This document shows positions 1 through 7,330 of a DNA stretch of 40,205 nt, in pieces; the first letter of the stretch is position 1, and the number at the start of each line of letters is the position of its first letter. Source of the DNA: Phycisphaerae bacterium. Lineage in GTDB: Bacteria; Planctomycetota; Phycisphaerae; Phycisphaerales; SM1A02. Both the position numbers and the translations under genes were made by a program. The notes under the pieces were generated by a model, which saw only the letters and a program-made list of their open reading frames with translations, did no database searches and was not told the origin of the DNA. Location: contig JABIWU010000034.1 in the NCBI GenBank assembly GCA_018701395.1, positions 1-40,205 of the forward strand, in the 5' to 3' direction.

Positions 1-737
1 AAGGTCAGTGGCTAATTGGTGGCGACATTCATGTTGCAACAGTTACACCAGAAGTTGAACCAGGCGAACAATTCACTGAATACCGTCTTGCTCCTGCTGC
101 AACTCGTGAAGATTTTGCAACACGCGGTTGGAAAACAGTTGCTGCTTTTCAAACACGCAACCCAATTCACCGTGCACACGAATATCTTTGCAAATGCTCA
201 CAAGAAATTTGCGATGGCCTTTTGATTCACCCACTTGTTGGCGAAACAAAAGAAGGTGATATTCCAGCAGACGTTCGCATGGATTGTTACAACACTATTA
301 TTGACAATTATTTTGTCCGCGATTGCACAGCATTATCAGTAATGCCAGGTGCAATGCGATACGCTGGCCCACGTGAAGCAGTATTACACGCTTTAATTCG
401 TAAGAATTATGGCGTAACACACTTTATTGTTGGTCGCGACCACGCTGGTGTTGGCGATTACTACGGCACATACGATGCGCAAAATATCTTCGACAACTTT
501 ACTGCAGAAGAAATTGGTATCGTTCCACTTAAATTTGAACATGCTGCTTACTCAAAGAAAGCACAAGGTATGGTTAGTTCAAAAACTTTCCCTAAACTTG
601 AAGGCGATCAAATCTTCTTGTCAGGAACAAAAGTTCGCGAACTTCTTGAAAAAGGCGAACGTCCACCAGCCGAGTTCTCACGTCCTGAAGTAGCAGATGT
701 CCTTATTCAATGGGCAACTTCAACTGTAACCGCATAA
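1..737 (+). CDS. sat: Sulfate adenylyltransferase (ATP sulfurylase), C-terminal part
   Basis: The gene is cut by the left edge of the window; the reading frame is open from base 3 to the TAA at 735-737, giving about 244 residues of the C-terminal part. It catalyses ATP + sulfate to adenosine 5'-phosphosulfate (APS) + pyrophosphate in the cytoplasm. Visible family motifs are [11 protein letters not shown] (bases about 150-185) for nucleotide binding, [12 protein letters not shown] near the middle, and SGTKVRELL near the C-terminus. Single-domain bacterial Sat is about 390-400 residues, so roughly 150 are missing. cysC follows after 54 bases, so the pair makes PAPS. The DNA uses a restricted codon set, which suggests strong expression (inference). 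Nothing indicates a kinase domain fused to this protein, because the kinase is a separate gene. Confidence 0.96.
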   Translation, partial: GQWLIGGDIHVATVTPEVEPGEQFTEYRLAPAATREDFATRGWKTVAAFQTRNPIHRAHEYLCKCSQEICDGLLIHPLVGETKEGDIPADVRMDCYNTIIDNYFVRDCTALSVMPGAMRYAGPREAVLHALIRKNYGVTHFIVGRDHAGVGDYYGTYDAQNIFDNFTAEEIGIVPLKFEHAAYSKKAQGMVSSKTFPKLEGDQIFLSGTKVRELLEKGERPPAEFSRPEVADVLIQWATSTVTA

Positions 738-791
738 CCCTCGAAAATAACCCCCGAAATTATCTAAATTTCAAAACAAGGATTTTTACAA

Positions 792-1406
792 ATGGCTGAA
801 CAAGTAGCAACAAACATTACATTTCACGAAGGCACAGTATCTCCTGAAGAACGCGTGAAAAACATGGGACAAAAGGGTGCAACTCTTTGGTTCACAGGTC
901 TTTCAGCTTCAGGCAAAAGCACAATTGCAGTTGCAGTTGAACAAGTGCTTCTAAGTCGTGGCCAACACGCATATCGTCTTGACGGCGACAACATTCGTAT
1001 GGGTTTGAATAAGAACCTAGGTTTCTCAGCAGAAGATCGAACTGAAAACATTCGCCGAATTGGTGAAGTTTCAAAACTATTCGCTGACTCAGGTATTCTA
1101 TCAATCGCAAGTTTCATCAGTCCTTACACGGTTGACCGTGATGCAGTTCGTGCACTCCACGCTGAATCAGGTGTCGCTTACTTCGAGTGTTATATTGATT
1201 GTTCCCTTGAAGCGGCTGAAGAACGCGATCCAAAGGGTCTTTACAAGAAGGCACGTGCTGGCGAAATCAAAGGTTTCACAGGTATCGATGATCCTTATGA
1301 AGAGCCAACAAATGCTGAACTTCACATTAAGACACATGAAGATGACCTTGAAACATGCGTTGCAAAAGTGGTTGCATTTATTGATGATCAAAACCTATTT
1401 GCTTAA
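792..1406 (+). CDS. cysC: Adenylylsulfate kinase (APS kinase)
   Basis: Phosphorylates APS at the 3' position with ATP to give PAPS, the sulfate donor for assimilation and for sulfotransferases. The protein is 204 residues, normal for the family. It shows the P-loop GLSASGKST (36-44), the DGDN motif (64-67), the conserved serine in SFISPY (about 109), and the C-terminal DPKGLYKKARAGEIKGFTG lid region (about 146-164). An AAGGA ribosome-binding site lies 9 bases before the ATG. It follows sat by 54 bases and is closed by a strong terminator, so sat-cysC is probably one transcript. A TPR-sulfotransferase that would use PAPS is encoded at 31450-32919. Confidence 0.96.
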   Translation: MAEQVATNITFHEGTVSPEERVKNMGQKGATLWFTGLSASGKSTIAVAVEQVLLSRGQHAYRLDGDNIRMGLNKNLGFSAEDRTENIRRIGEVSKLFADSGILSIASFISPYTVDRDAVRALHAESGVAYFECYIDCSLEAAEERDPKGLYKKARAGEIKGFTGIDDPYEEPTNAELHIKTHEDDLETCVAKVVAFIDDQNLFA

Positions 1407-1435
1407 TTAACTAAAAGTTAATGCACTTATATTAA

Positions 1436-1475
1436 AAAAGAGCTCCGCCTTAAAAGGTGGGGCTCTTTTCTTTTA
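1436..1475. terminator. Strong rho-independent terminator after cysC, probably bidirectional
   Basis: A 14-bp stem (1436-1449 with 1456-1469) with two G-T pairs and a 6-base loop is followed by a T-rich run on the plus strand. The A-run at the left base of the stem supplies the U-tract for the opposite strand. It sits between two convergent genes, cysC and the pseudopilin, and overlaps the last codons of the pseudopilin. Confidence 0.88.
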
Positions 1476-2501
1476 AGCACCACCATGCACAACGACGTCG
1501 TCAAATGTTTCCATCATCTTCGGAGTTACGACACCACTTTCAGGTGCAAGTAGACTTGAAGTTGGGTTTTGAGGGTCAACAGTTTGGTCCGTGTGTACTT
1601 GTTCGTTGCCAATTTCCAAAAAGATGTTGTCAGGACCAGCTGAAAGCAACATGTAACTGCCTCGTGTAGTTCCCCACGCAGTTCCCATAGAAAATTCAAT
1701 TCCTGCATTTGATATATCAATTTCCCAAAATGTAGGGTGCGCTAAAAGAAGTGTAATCCACGCAAGTTTTTCTTGATTAGTTGGGGAAATAGTTGGTCCG
1801 ATGATACTGCCGTTTGTATTTAATGCATCTTGGAAGTGGTCGTCCATTCCCGCAAGGTCAAACTGAGGCAGTGTGCCGTTTGTTGCTACATCAATAATTA
1901 CACCATTTTTTCGACCAGATCGAAAGTACATAATTGGAATATCCCAAGCATCCACAAGAGAGGGGAATTCAAATGTTCCTGGATTGTCTGTATCAAGTGG
2001 TATATACTTTAAGTCGCTAGATTTTGGGCTGAAGTAAGGTTCGTATACACGGCCGTTGATCCATGGTCCTTCGCCAAAGCGACTTTCGTTAAACGCAAGA
2101 TCCCAAGTTAGTCCACTTGCAGGATCGTTAACAGTGTTTAAAACATCCGCGGTGTTAGCAAAGTCATTGTATTCATTCACAACAGATTGAGGTGACTGGT
2201 TGTTCATCGCACGAACGCCACCCATTAATTCAAGCAGTGCATTTTGAGCAGACGTGATGTTTGTTCCGTCAACGGCTGAATCCGGTAGAAGCCCAGGGTA
2301 TCGACCGTGGTCAAGAGCAAACTCATCGCAAGCTCGTGCGAATGCTTGCATAAGACTTGATGTCTTAGTTTTTTTCGCAGTTTCTTGCACTTTCTGAAGC
2401 GCGGGTAGCAAAATACTTGCCAGTACTGCAATGATTGCAATAACAACAAGAATTTCGATTAGGGTGAAGCCGAATCTACGTTTACTGTTTTGAGTAGTCA
2501 T
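1473..2501 (-). CDS. Type II secretion/type IV pilus-like pseudopilin (prepilin N-terminal methylation signal)
   Basis: A 342-residue protein with a textbook type III signal: a short basic leader, then G11 followed by FTLIE, so the prepilin peptidase would cut after Gly11 and leave Phe+1 with Glu at +5. A hydrophobic helix follows to about residue 35. The rest is a large soluble domain with no recognised fold motif. It is much longer than a typical GspG major pseudopilin (about 140 residues), as is common for planctomycete pseudopilins (family knowledge). It could be a GspG/H-type secretion pseudopilin or a surface-exposed pilin; the sequence does not decide. No other secretion or pilus gene lies nearby. 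A GGAA precedes the ATG by 7 bases. The gene lies 99 bp downstream of a hypothetical gene in the prfA cluster. Confidence 0.85.
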   Translation of the reverse strand: MTTQNSKRRFGFTLIEILVVIAIIAVLASILLPALQKVQETAKKTKTSSLMQAFARACDEFALDHGRYPGLLPDSAVDGTNITSAQNALLELMGGVRAMNNQSPQSVVNEYNDFANTADVLNTVNDPASGLTWDLAFNESRFGEGPWINGRVYEPYFSPKSSDLKYIPLDTDNPGTFEFPSLVDAWDIPIMYFRSGRKNGVIIDVATNGTLPQFDLAGMDDHFQDALNTNGSIIGPTISPTNQEKLAWITLLLAHPTFWEIDISNAGIEFSMGTAWGTTRGSYMLLSAGPDNIFLEIGNEQVHTDQTVDPQNPTSSLLAPESGVVTPKMMETFDDVVVHGGA

Positions 2502-2571
2502 GAGCGTGTTCCAAATGTTTTCCTAATCCAAAGCTAACGGGGCAATCCAAAATCCGGCGTCGCCACGCTCA
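2501..2571 (-). other. Inverted repeat spanning the pseudopilin 5' leader
   Basis: TGAGCGTG (2501-2508) and CACGCTCA (2564-2571) form a perfect 8-bp inverted repeat around 55 bases of leader. The start codon borders the stem. In the mRNA it could form a long-looped hairpin near the ribosome-binding site. Function is unknown. Confidence 0.3.
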
Positions 2572-2600
2572 TCCGCAATGACAGGGTACGCTACTTGGTG

Positions 2601-3056
2601 TTATTTTTCAACAGAAACACCGAAAATTGCCCCGAGGAAGTTTGGAAGGGCGTTTTTAATGAACTGGTCTACGCATTGGTTCGTGTGTGTGTCATCTATA
2701 CCCCAAAGACAATATTTTAAATCAATAAATTCGGGATCCCCTTGGATGCGATATGCGTTGTCCTCAAGGAGCACAGTTTCAAGTTTTGTGGAAAGCGCAG
2801 CGGTTGCAGCGTTAACCTCTGGTTGTCCAATACAAATAGTTGGTCTCGTTCTCAGTTCTGGATCGTTGAGGTACCACAAATCACTACAGACAATTGGCCA
2901 CGGCGGTCCGGGAATTTTTTGTTGCTCCATCCACGCAACGATTGCTTCGCCGAGGTAATAACCACGCCTGCGATCACCCAGTTCAGCCCGCAGATGTGCG
3001 CCGACTACGATTGGAATTATAGTATCAAGATTTACGGTTTCGTCTGGGTGTAGCAA
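2601..3056 (-). CDS. Conserved-looking hypothetical protein downstream of prfA
   Basis: I do not recognise this 151-residue protein. It has no signal peptide or membrane segment, so it is probably cytoplasmic. It contains several tryptophans and isolated cysteines but no CxxC metal site. Translation appears to start at TTG (3054-3056), one base after the prfA stop, with GGAG about 8 bases upstream inside the end of prfA. An in-frame stop shortly upstream leaves no better start. The arrangement implies cotranscription and possibly translational coupling with prfA. The spacing and uninterrupted frame support a real gene; a role in translation can only be guessed from position. Confidence 0.7.
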   Translation of the reverse strand: MLHPDETVNLDTIIPIVVGAHLRAELGDRRRGYYLGEAIVAWMEQQKIPGPPWPIVCSDLWYLNDPELRTRPTICIGQPEVNAATAALSTKLETVLLEDNAYRIQGDPEFIDLKYCLWGIDDTHTNQCVDQFIKNALPNFLGAIFGVSVEK

Positions 3057-3057
3057 G

Positions 3058-4119
3058 TTATAACTCCGCTAAGCGCTGTGCAGTTTCAGTTTCAATTAGT
3101 TGGTCTATCATCGGCTGCATATTTCCTGACATAGTGTCGGATAAATTGTAATTTCCACTTACGCGATGATCGACGATGAGATTATCTTTAAACCTGTACG
3201 TTCTAATTTTTTCTGCTCGGCTACCAGAGCCAATCATAGAGTTTCTTTTTTGTGCACGCTCAGCGTCAATTTTTGCTTTTTGCATTTCAAACAAACGAGC
3301 CCGAAGTAACTTCCATGCTTTTTCTCGATTTTGTGCCTGACTCTTTGTATCTTGCATTCGAACTTCGATGCCACTTGGTTCGTGAATAAGATGCACTGCA
3401 GTTGCAACTTTGTTTACATTTTGTCCACCTGGTCCTGTTGAAGTGGTGATTGATTCTTTAACATCATTTGGATCGAGGTCAATTTCAATTTCTTCTGGCT
3501 CAGGTAACACCGCAACTGTTGCAGTGGATGTGTGAATCCGTCCTTGCGTTTCAGTTGCTGGAACGCGTTTGACTTGGTGTGTACCACATTCAAATCCGAG
3601 GTTTGTCCAAACGCCTTCACCCGCGATGCAAAGAGTGATTGCCTTGGTGCCGCCAATCTCTTCAATTTTCCACCCTCGAATTTGAGCAAACCGGCGGTAC
3701 ATATCTTCAAGGTCATTCGCCCAAATCGTTGCTTCATCGCCACCAACCCCAGCGCGGACTTCAAGGATAATCGAACCGACCGATTGTTCATCTGCGGTGA
3801 CAAGTTGTTTTTGAATTGCCCTAGCAAGATCAGCAAGTTGTGATTCGAGTTGTAGCAATTCTTCTTTTGCCATTGCTGAGACTTCAGCATCGTCTCCACC
3901 GAGTAACTCGGTACATTCTTGCACTTGAGAAATGGCAGATTCATATGCTTCAAACTGGGCGACGATCGGTGCAATCGCAGATTTTTTTATTGAAAGCGAC
4001 GTCACTTTTCGGTGGTCGGTGAGCACTTCTTGGTCTAGTAGTTGCGTAGCGAGATCGTTGTATTGCACAACAATCCCACGTAATATCTCTGCTACATTTT
4101 CAGGAATTCGCTCAGACAT
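3058..4119 (-). CDS. prfA: Peptide chain release factor 1
   Basis: Terminates translation at UAA and UAG by binding the ribosomal A site and triggering peptidyl-tRNA hydrolysis. The 353-residue length is typical. Decisive motifs are the RF1-type tripeptide anticodon PAT at 187-189 (RF2 would have SPF) and the catalytic GGQ at 231-233 in a STGPGGQNVNK context. I chose the ATG at 4119, giving MSERIPEN; the frame stays open further upstream into rpmE but that extension looks non-coding. It lies 61 bp downstream of rpmE. The rpmE-prfA neighbourhood occurs in other bacteria (family knowledge). The hypothetical gene at 2601-3056 begins one base after its stop. Confidence 0.96.
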   Translation of the reverse strand: MSERIPENVAEILRGIVVQYNDLATQLLDQEVLTDHRKVTSLSIKKSAIAPIVAQFEAYESAISQVQECTELLGGDDAEVSAMAKEELLQLESQLADLARAIQKQLVTADEQSVGSIILEVRAGVGGDEATIWANDLEDMYRRFAQIRGWKIEEIGGTKAITLCIAGEGVWTNLGFECGTHQVKRVPATETQGRIHTSTATVAVLPEPEEIEIDLDPNDVKESITTSTGPGGQNVNKVATAVHLIHEPSGIEVRMQDTKSQAQNREKAWKLLRARLFEMQKAKIDAERAQKRNSMIGSGSRAEKIRTYRFKDNLIVDHRVSGNYNLSDTMSGNMQPMIDQLIETETAQRLAEL

Positions 4120-4180
4120 ACGCGCATAGTACCCAACAACTCGGGTGCAGGGAATCCGAACATTTGGGTCAGAGCCGTTG

Positions 4181-4402
4181 TTACTTCTTCTTCTTGAAGT
4201 AATTACCTTTGAATTTGTTTTGGAACTTCTCAACACGGCCAGCTGCGTCAACAAATGATGCCTTGCCGGTGTAGAACGGATGTGATCCAGACCAAATGTC
4301 AACGTGCATTTCTTGGACAGTTGCGCCGACAGTCATGACGTGTTCACCACGGAAAAAGACCTTGCAGTCGTTGTGGTATTCAGGATGAGTTTCGTTCTTC
4401 AT
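4181..4402 (-). CDS. rpmE: Ribosomal protein bL31, zinc-free (C-minus) form
   Basis: A 73-residue protein with the bL31 signatures HPEY near the N-terminus, HPFYTGK (41-47) and GRVEKF, followed by a lysine-rich tail. The four zinc-binding cysteines of C-plus bL31 (E. coli positions 16, 18, 37, 40) are absent; the region around 35-40 reads DIWSGSHP. It is therefore the C-minus type, which works without zinc. The ATG at 4400-4402 has GGAG upstream at a good distance. A larger frame running upstream through the tRNA region is an artefact. A strong promoter lies about 45 bp upstream, and the leader could mask the ribosome-binding site. Confidence 0.94.
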   Translation of the reverse strand: MKNETHPEYHNDCKVFFRGEHVMTVGATVQEMHVDIWSGSHPFYTGKASFVDAAGRVEKFQNKFKGNYFKKKK

Positions 4403-4439
4403 AATAGTGCTCCAATGCCCCGTGCTTTTGCAGGGGAGC
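4403..4439 (-). promoter_or_regulatory. Possible self-regulating leader of rpmE
   Basis: The predicted mRNA leader is about 36 bases. Its 5' end carries GCUCC (from 4439-4435), complementary to the GGAGC (4413-4409) that contains the ribosome-binding site. Between them a hairpin with an AAAA loop pairs 4436-4430 with 4425-4418 with one bulge. The two structures compete for two bases. Autogenous control of bL31 is known in E. coli; this specific structure is my inference. Confidence 0.35.
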
Positions 4440-4444
4440 CCCAC

Positions 4445-4473
4445 ATTGTAGGATTCATCCTCAATTAGTTCAA
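4445..4473 (-). promoter_or_regulatory. Sigma-70-type promoter for rpmE-prfA
   Basis: On the minus strand, -35 TTGAAC (4473-4468), a 17-bp spacer and -10 TACAAT (4450-4445) make a near-consensus promoter. Transcription would start around 4438, 36 bases before the rpmE ATG. Confidence 0.7.
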
Positions 4474-4479
4474 CCCCTC

Positions 4480-4509
4480 TTGTCTCAAATGCGGTTGTTT
4501 TGCTATAAT
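4480..4509 (+). promoter_or_regulatory. Sigma-70-type promoter for tRNA-Asn
   Basis: TTGTCT (4480-4485), an 18-bp spacer and a perfect TATAAT (4504-4509) lie 13 bases before the tRNA. It diverges from the rpmE promoter, whose -35 begins only a few bases away. Confidence 0.72.
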
Positions 4510-4522
4510 TCCACGCTCCTGA

Positions 4523-4595
<73 letters not shown>

Positions 4596-4657
4596 TTATA
4601 CGACAGAAGCCTACGTTTGCGGGATGGACATGCCTCAGGGAAACAAAACAATCAAGT

Positions 4658-5953
4658 CTAGTGCAGTTTTTGGAAGCCAGTCTTGATCGCACTCACCAAT
4701 GCATCAATTTCAGTTTCAGTCATAGGGGTTGAGAGTGCTGCTGAACAAGTGTTAATCATCAAGAACCCCGCATCGAATAGGTGATCGAGCAGCATTGTAA
4801 GTTTTCGGTTTTCTTCAGGTGCGAGAAATGCTTCGCGGAAGTCTTTTGGCGCTTCTTCTTTCATGTGCACCCTAAACATGGACCCTCCACCAGTGACGCA
4901 TGCTGTAACACCCGTTTCGTGAATTGCATGTTCGATTCCACACATCGCACGCTGCGTCAACGCATTCAAACGAGCAACAGCAGGCGCATCGAATTTCTCC
5001 ATGGCCACAAGCCCAGCAGTAGTTGTAATTGGATTCGCCGAAAATGTTCCAGAGTGAGGAAAAAGAAGTTGTTCAGCTAGTGGGTTCATCACATCCATCA
5101 CGTCTGCACGACCAGTAATTGCGCCGACGGGGAATCCTCCGCCAATTGCTTTGCCTAGCGCAGTCAGGTCAGGCGTAATGTTATATTGTTGTTGCAATCC
5201 GCCGAATTCGCAGCGAAATGTAATTACTTCATCAAGTACAAGCAATACACCGTGTTGCTCGGTCCATTCACGAATCGCTGTAACAAACTGCGCATCGGCA
5301 GGTCGAAGCCCAACACGATGCGGCATGAGGTCAAGAAGTACACAAGCCAACTCATCGACGTGTTTACTTAGAATGGCAATGGCTCGCTCGGGGTCATTAA
5401 ATGGAACAATGACGACATCTTCAAGCGCGGACTCTGGCGTTCCGTGTGCCATCGGTACGCTATTTGGTTGATCAATGCTTCCCCAAGTTTCAGGGTTGGG
5501 TGATTGGCTTACTTCTGCGTAATCGTATTGGCCGTGGTACGCACCTTCAACCTTGGCGATTTTGGAGCGACCAGTAAACGCCCTTGATGCCTTGAGCGCT
5601 GCCATCAACGCTTCGGTTCCTGAATTTACAAATCGTAACTTTTCAAAGGAAGGGTTGCGACTGCACAAGTGTTCTGCGTAACGCACTTCAATTTCAGTCG
5701 CCATCGTGAATGCAGTTCCCTTTGCGAGTTGCTCGGTGACTGCTTGAGTAATTTCAGGGCATGCATGACCGTGAATGAGTGATGCCATGTTATTTGAAAA
5801 ATCGAGACGAGTAACTCCTTCGATGTCAGTGATCTGACATCCCTCACCAAAATCAGCGTAGGGTGGATGTGGGGTTCGCAAGACGGTGTTGCGACTGACC
5901 CCGCCGGGGAGTAACTCGAGAGCTCGTTTGTACAGTTTTTCGCTTCGCGTCAT
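4658..5953 (-). CDS. Class III PLP aminotransferase / glutamate-1-semialdehyde aminomutase-like enzyme
   Basis: A 431-residue fold-type I PLP enzyme. It shows SGTEA (111-115), AYHG (138-141), DEV (241-243) and the Schiff-base lysine K268 in ALGKAIGGGFPVGA. The sequence is closest in style to the HemL/GSA aminomutase branch. Its position as last gene of a kamA/CoA-transferase operon argues for catabolism, not tetrapyrrole synthesis. The Bacillus yod-kamA operon also carries a class III aminotransferase (YodT). A plausible substrate is beta-lysine (3,6-diaminohexanoate) or a related beta-amino acid, which would yield a 3-oxo acid for the CoA-transferase. Its ATG overlaps the stop of the upstream gene by 4 bases, implying coupled translation. 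Enzyme class is firm; substrate is inferred. Confidence 0.88.
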   Translation of the reverse strand: MTRSEKLYKRALELLPGGVSRNTVLRTPHPPYADFGEGCQITDIEGVTRLDFSNNMASLIHGHACPEITQAVTEQLAKGTAFTMATEIEVRYAEHLCSRNPSFEKLRFVNSGTEALMAALKASRAFTGRSKIAKVEGAYHGQYDYAEVSQSPNPETWGSIDQPNSVPMAHGTPESALEDVVIVPFNDPERAIAILSKHVDELACVLLDLMPHRVGLRPADAQFVTAIREWTEQHGVLLVLDEVITFRCEFGGLQQQYNITPDLTALGKAIGGGFPVGAITGRADVMDVMNPLAEQLLFPHSGTFSANPITTTAGLVAMEKFDAPAVARLNALTQRAMCGIEHAIHETGVTACVTGGGSMFRVHMKEEAPKDFREAFLAPEENRKLTMLLDHLFDAGFLMINTCSAALSTPMTETEIDALVSAIKTGFQKLH

Positions 5954-6621
5954 TTCGTGTTGTCCTTCAGTGGAAGAAGCGGGGCGCCTGTTCGTTCTGC
6001 AACATACTCGAAATCGATTCCAGGACTTAACTCGATGAGTTGGAATCCTTCTGCAGTGACTTCGATGACAGCAAGGTTGGTGTAGATTCTATTGACAATG
6101 CCACATCCAGTTAATGGAAATGTACATGCTTGAACGAGTTTTGGCTCGCCGTTTTTGGTGCAGTGTTGCGTGATTACATAAATTGATTTGACACCAGCGA
6201 CTAGATCCATTGCGCCGCCAACTGCGGGGATGGCATCGGGCGCGCCGGTTGACCAGTTGGCAAGGTCACCACCACTAGAAACTTGCAGGGCGCCAAGAAC
6301 GCACAGGTCCAGATGACCACCGCGAATCATGGCGAAACTGTCTGCGTGATGAAAATATGCTGCGCCTGGAATTGCAGTGACTTGCCGTTTTCCCGCATTG
6401 ATTAACTCTGGATCGCCAAGCCCCGATTCAGGAGATGGACCCATTCCAAGCAGTCCATTTTCGGTGTGATAAATAAACTCGCGTCCTTCGGGAACATATT
6501 TTGCAATGAGTTCTGGAATGCCGATGCCAAGGTTCACATAGGAACCGTCAGGAATGTCTTGCGCTAGGCGTATCGCCATTTCATCTCTAGTGCGTCCAAC
6601 TTGTTGCGGGGAGTTGGTCAT
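5950..6621 (-). CDS. 3-oxoacid CoA-transferase, subunit B (PcaJ/YodR/AtoA type)
   Basis: The 223-residue beta subunit of a family I CoA-transferase. It has the NLGIGIPELIA motif (30-40) and TENGLLG (53-59), in which Glu54 is the catalytic residue that forms the glutamyl-CoA thioester. The later GGAMDL and PLTG elements also match. In wording it resembles 3-oxoadipate CoA-transferase subunit B (from memory). With subunit A it would move CoA from succinyl-CoA or acetyl-CoA to a 3-oxo acid. A 6-amino-3-oxohexanoate made from lysine has the same chain length as 3-oxoadipate and would fit (inference). It overlaps both neighbours by 4 bases (ATGA), so stoichiometric expression is likely. Confidence 0.93.
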   Translation of the reverse strand: MTNSPQQVGRTRDEMAIRLAQDIPDGSYVNLGIGIPELIAKYVPEGREFIYHTENGLLGMGPSPESGLGDPELINAGKRQVTAIPGAAYFHHADSFAMIRGGHLDLCVLGALQVSSGGDLANWSTGAPDAIPAVGGAMDLVAGVKSIYVITQHCTKNGEPKLVQACTFPLTGCGIVNRIYTNLAVIEVTAEGFQLIELSPGIDFEYVAERTGAPLLPLKDNTK

Positions 6622-7328
6622 GGGTAAGACACTCCTGCTGCAATCAATTCAGATTCAACCGCAGGCTTTTGGATTTCAACGACACGATTGACAAAGATGC
6701 CCGGAGTGATAATCACTTCGGGGTCGATTTCGCCAGGAGTGACAATATGTTCGGCTTGGATAACGCTTACGTTGCCCGCCATTGCCATGAGTGGTCCGAA
6801 GTTGCGAGCAGTTTTATTGTAAAGCACGTTCCCGTGCGTGTCGGCTAGACGACCTTTTATGAGTGAGAAGTCTGCGGTTAGTCCGTATTCAAGCACAAAC
6901 TCGCGACCGTTGATTGTGCGATGTTCTTTGCCTTCACCAAGAGGTGTGCCGACTGAAGTTGGCGTATAAAAAGCGGGAATGCCAGAACCACCAGCCCTGA
7001 TGCGTTCAGCGAGTGTTCCTTGAGGCACGAGTTCGAGTTCGGTTTCACCGCTACGATACAGTTTTGGAAACACTGTGGAATTCGCTGTCCGTGGGTACGA
7101 ACAAATCATTTTAGAAACGCGTTTTGCTTTTATGAGTGCCGCAAGTCCAACTTCTCCACTTCCAGTATTGTTATTTATAACTGTTAAGTTTGTAGCGCCG
7201 TGATCGATCAAAGCGTGAATGAGTTCGATTGGACTGCCAGCTTCACCAAACCCGCTGATCATGATGGTCGCACCATCGAACACATCTGCTACCGCCTCTT
7301 CGGCGTTGGCAAGTTGCTTGTTAATCAT
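6618..7328 (-). CDS. 3-oxoacid CoA-transferase, subunit A (PcaI/YodS/AtoD type)
   Basis: The 236-residue alpha subunit. It carries the CoA-binding SGFGEAGSPIELI motif (about 25-37), VPQGTLAERIRAGG (about 102-115) and ITPGIFVNRVV near the C-terminus, all typical of PcaI-like proteins. Its start lies 2 bases after the kamA stop, and its stop overlaps the start of subunit B by 4 bases. Pairing with subunit B and position after kamA mirror the yodS/yodR pair of Bacillus. No aromatic-degradation genes are nearby, so a role in protocatechuate catabolism is less likely than one in lysine or beta-amino-acid breakdown. Confidence 0.93.
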   Translation of the reverse strand: MINKQLANAEEAVADVFDGATIMISGFGEAGSPIELIHALIDHGATNLTVINNNTGSGEVGLAALIKAKRVSKMICSYPRTANSTVFPKLYRSGETELELVPQGTLAERIRAGGSGIPAFYTPTSVGTPLGEGKEHRTINGREFVLEYGLTADFSLIKGRLADTHGNVLYNKTARNFGPLMAMAGNVSVIQAEHIVTPGEIDPEVIITPGIFVNRVVEIQKPAVESELIAAGVSYP

Positions 7329-7330
7329 TG

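Noticed and set aside
4120-4302. 61-residue N-terminal extension of RF1
   Set aside because: The extension overlaps the rpmE coding region and is not part of RF1; the internal ATG gives a normal-length protein.
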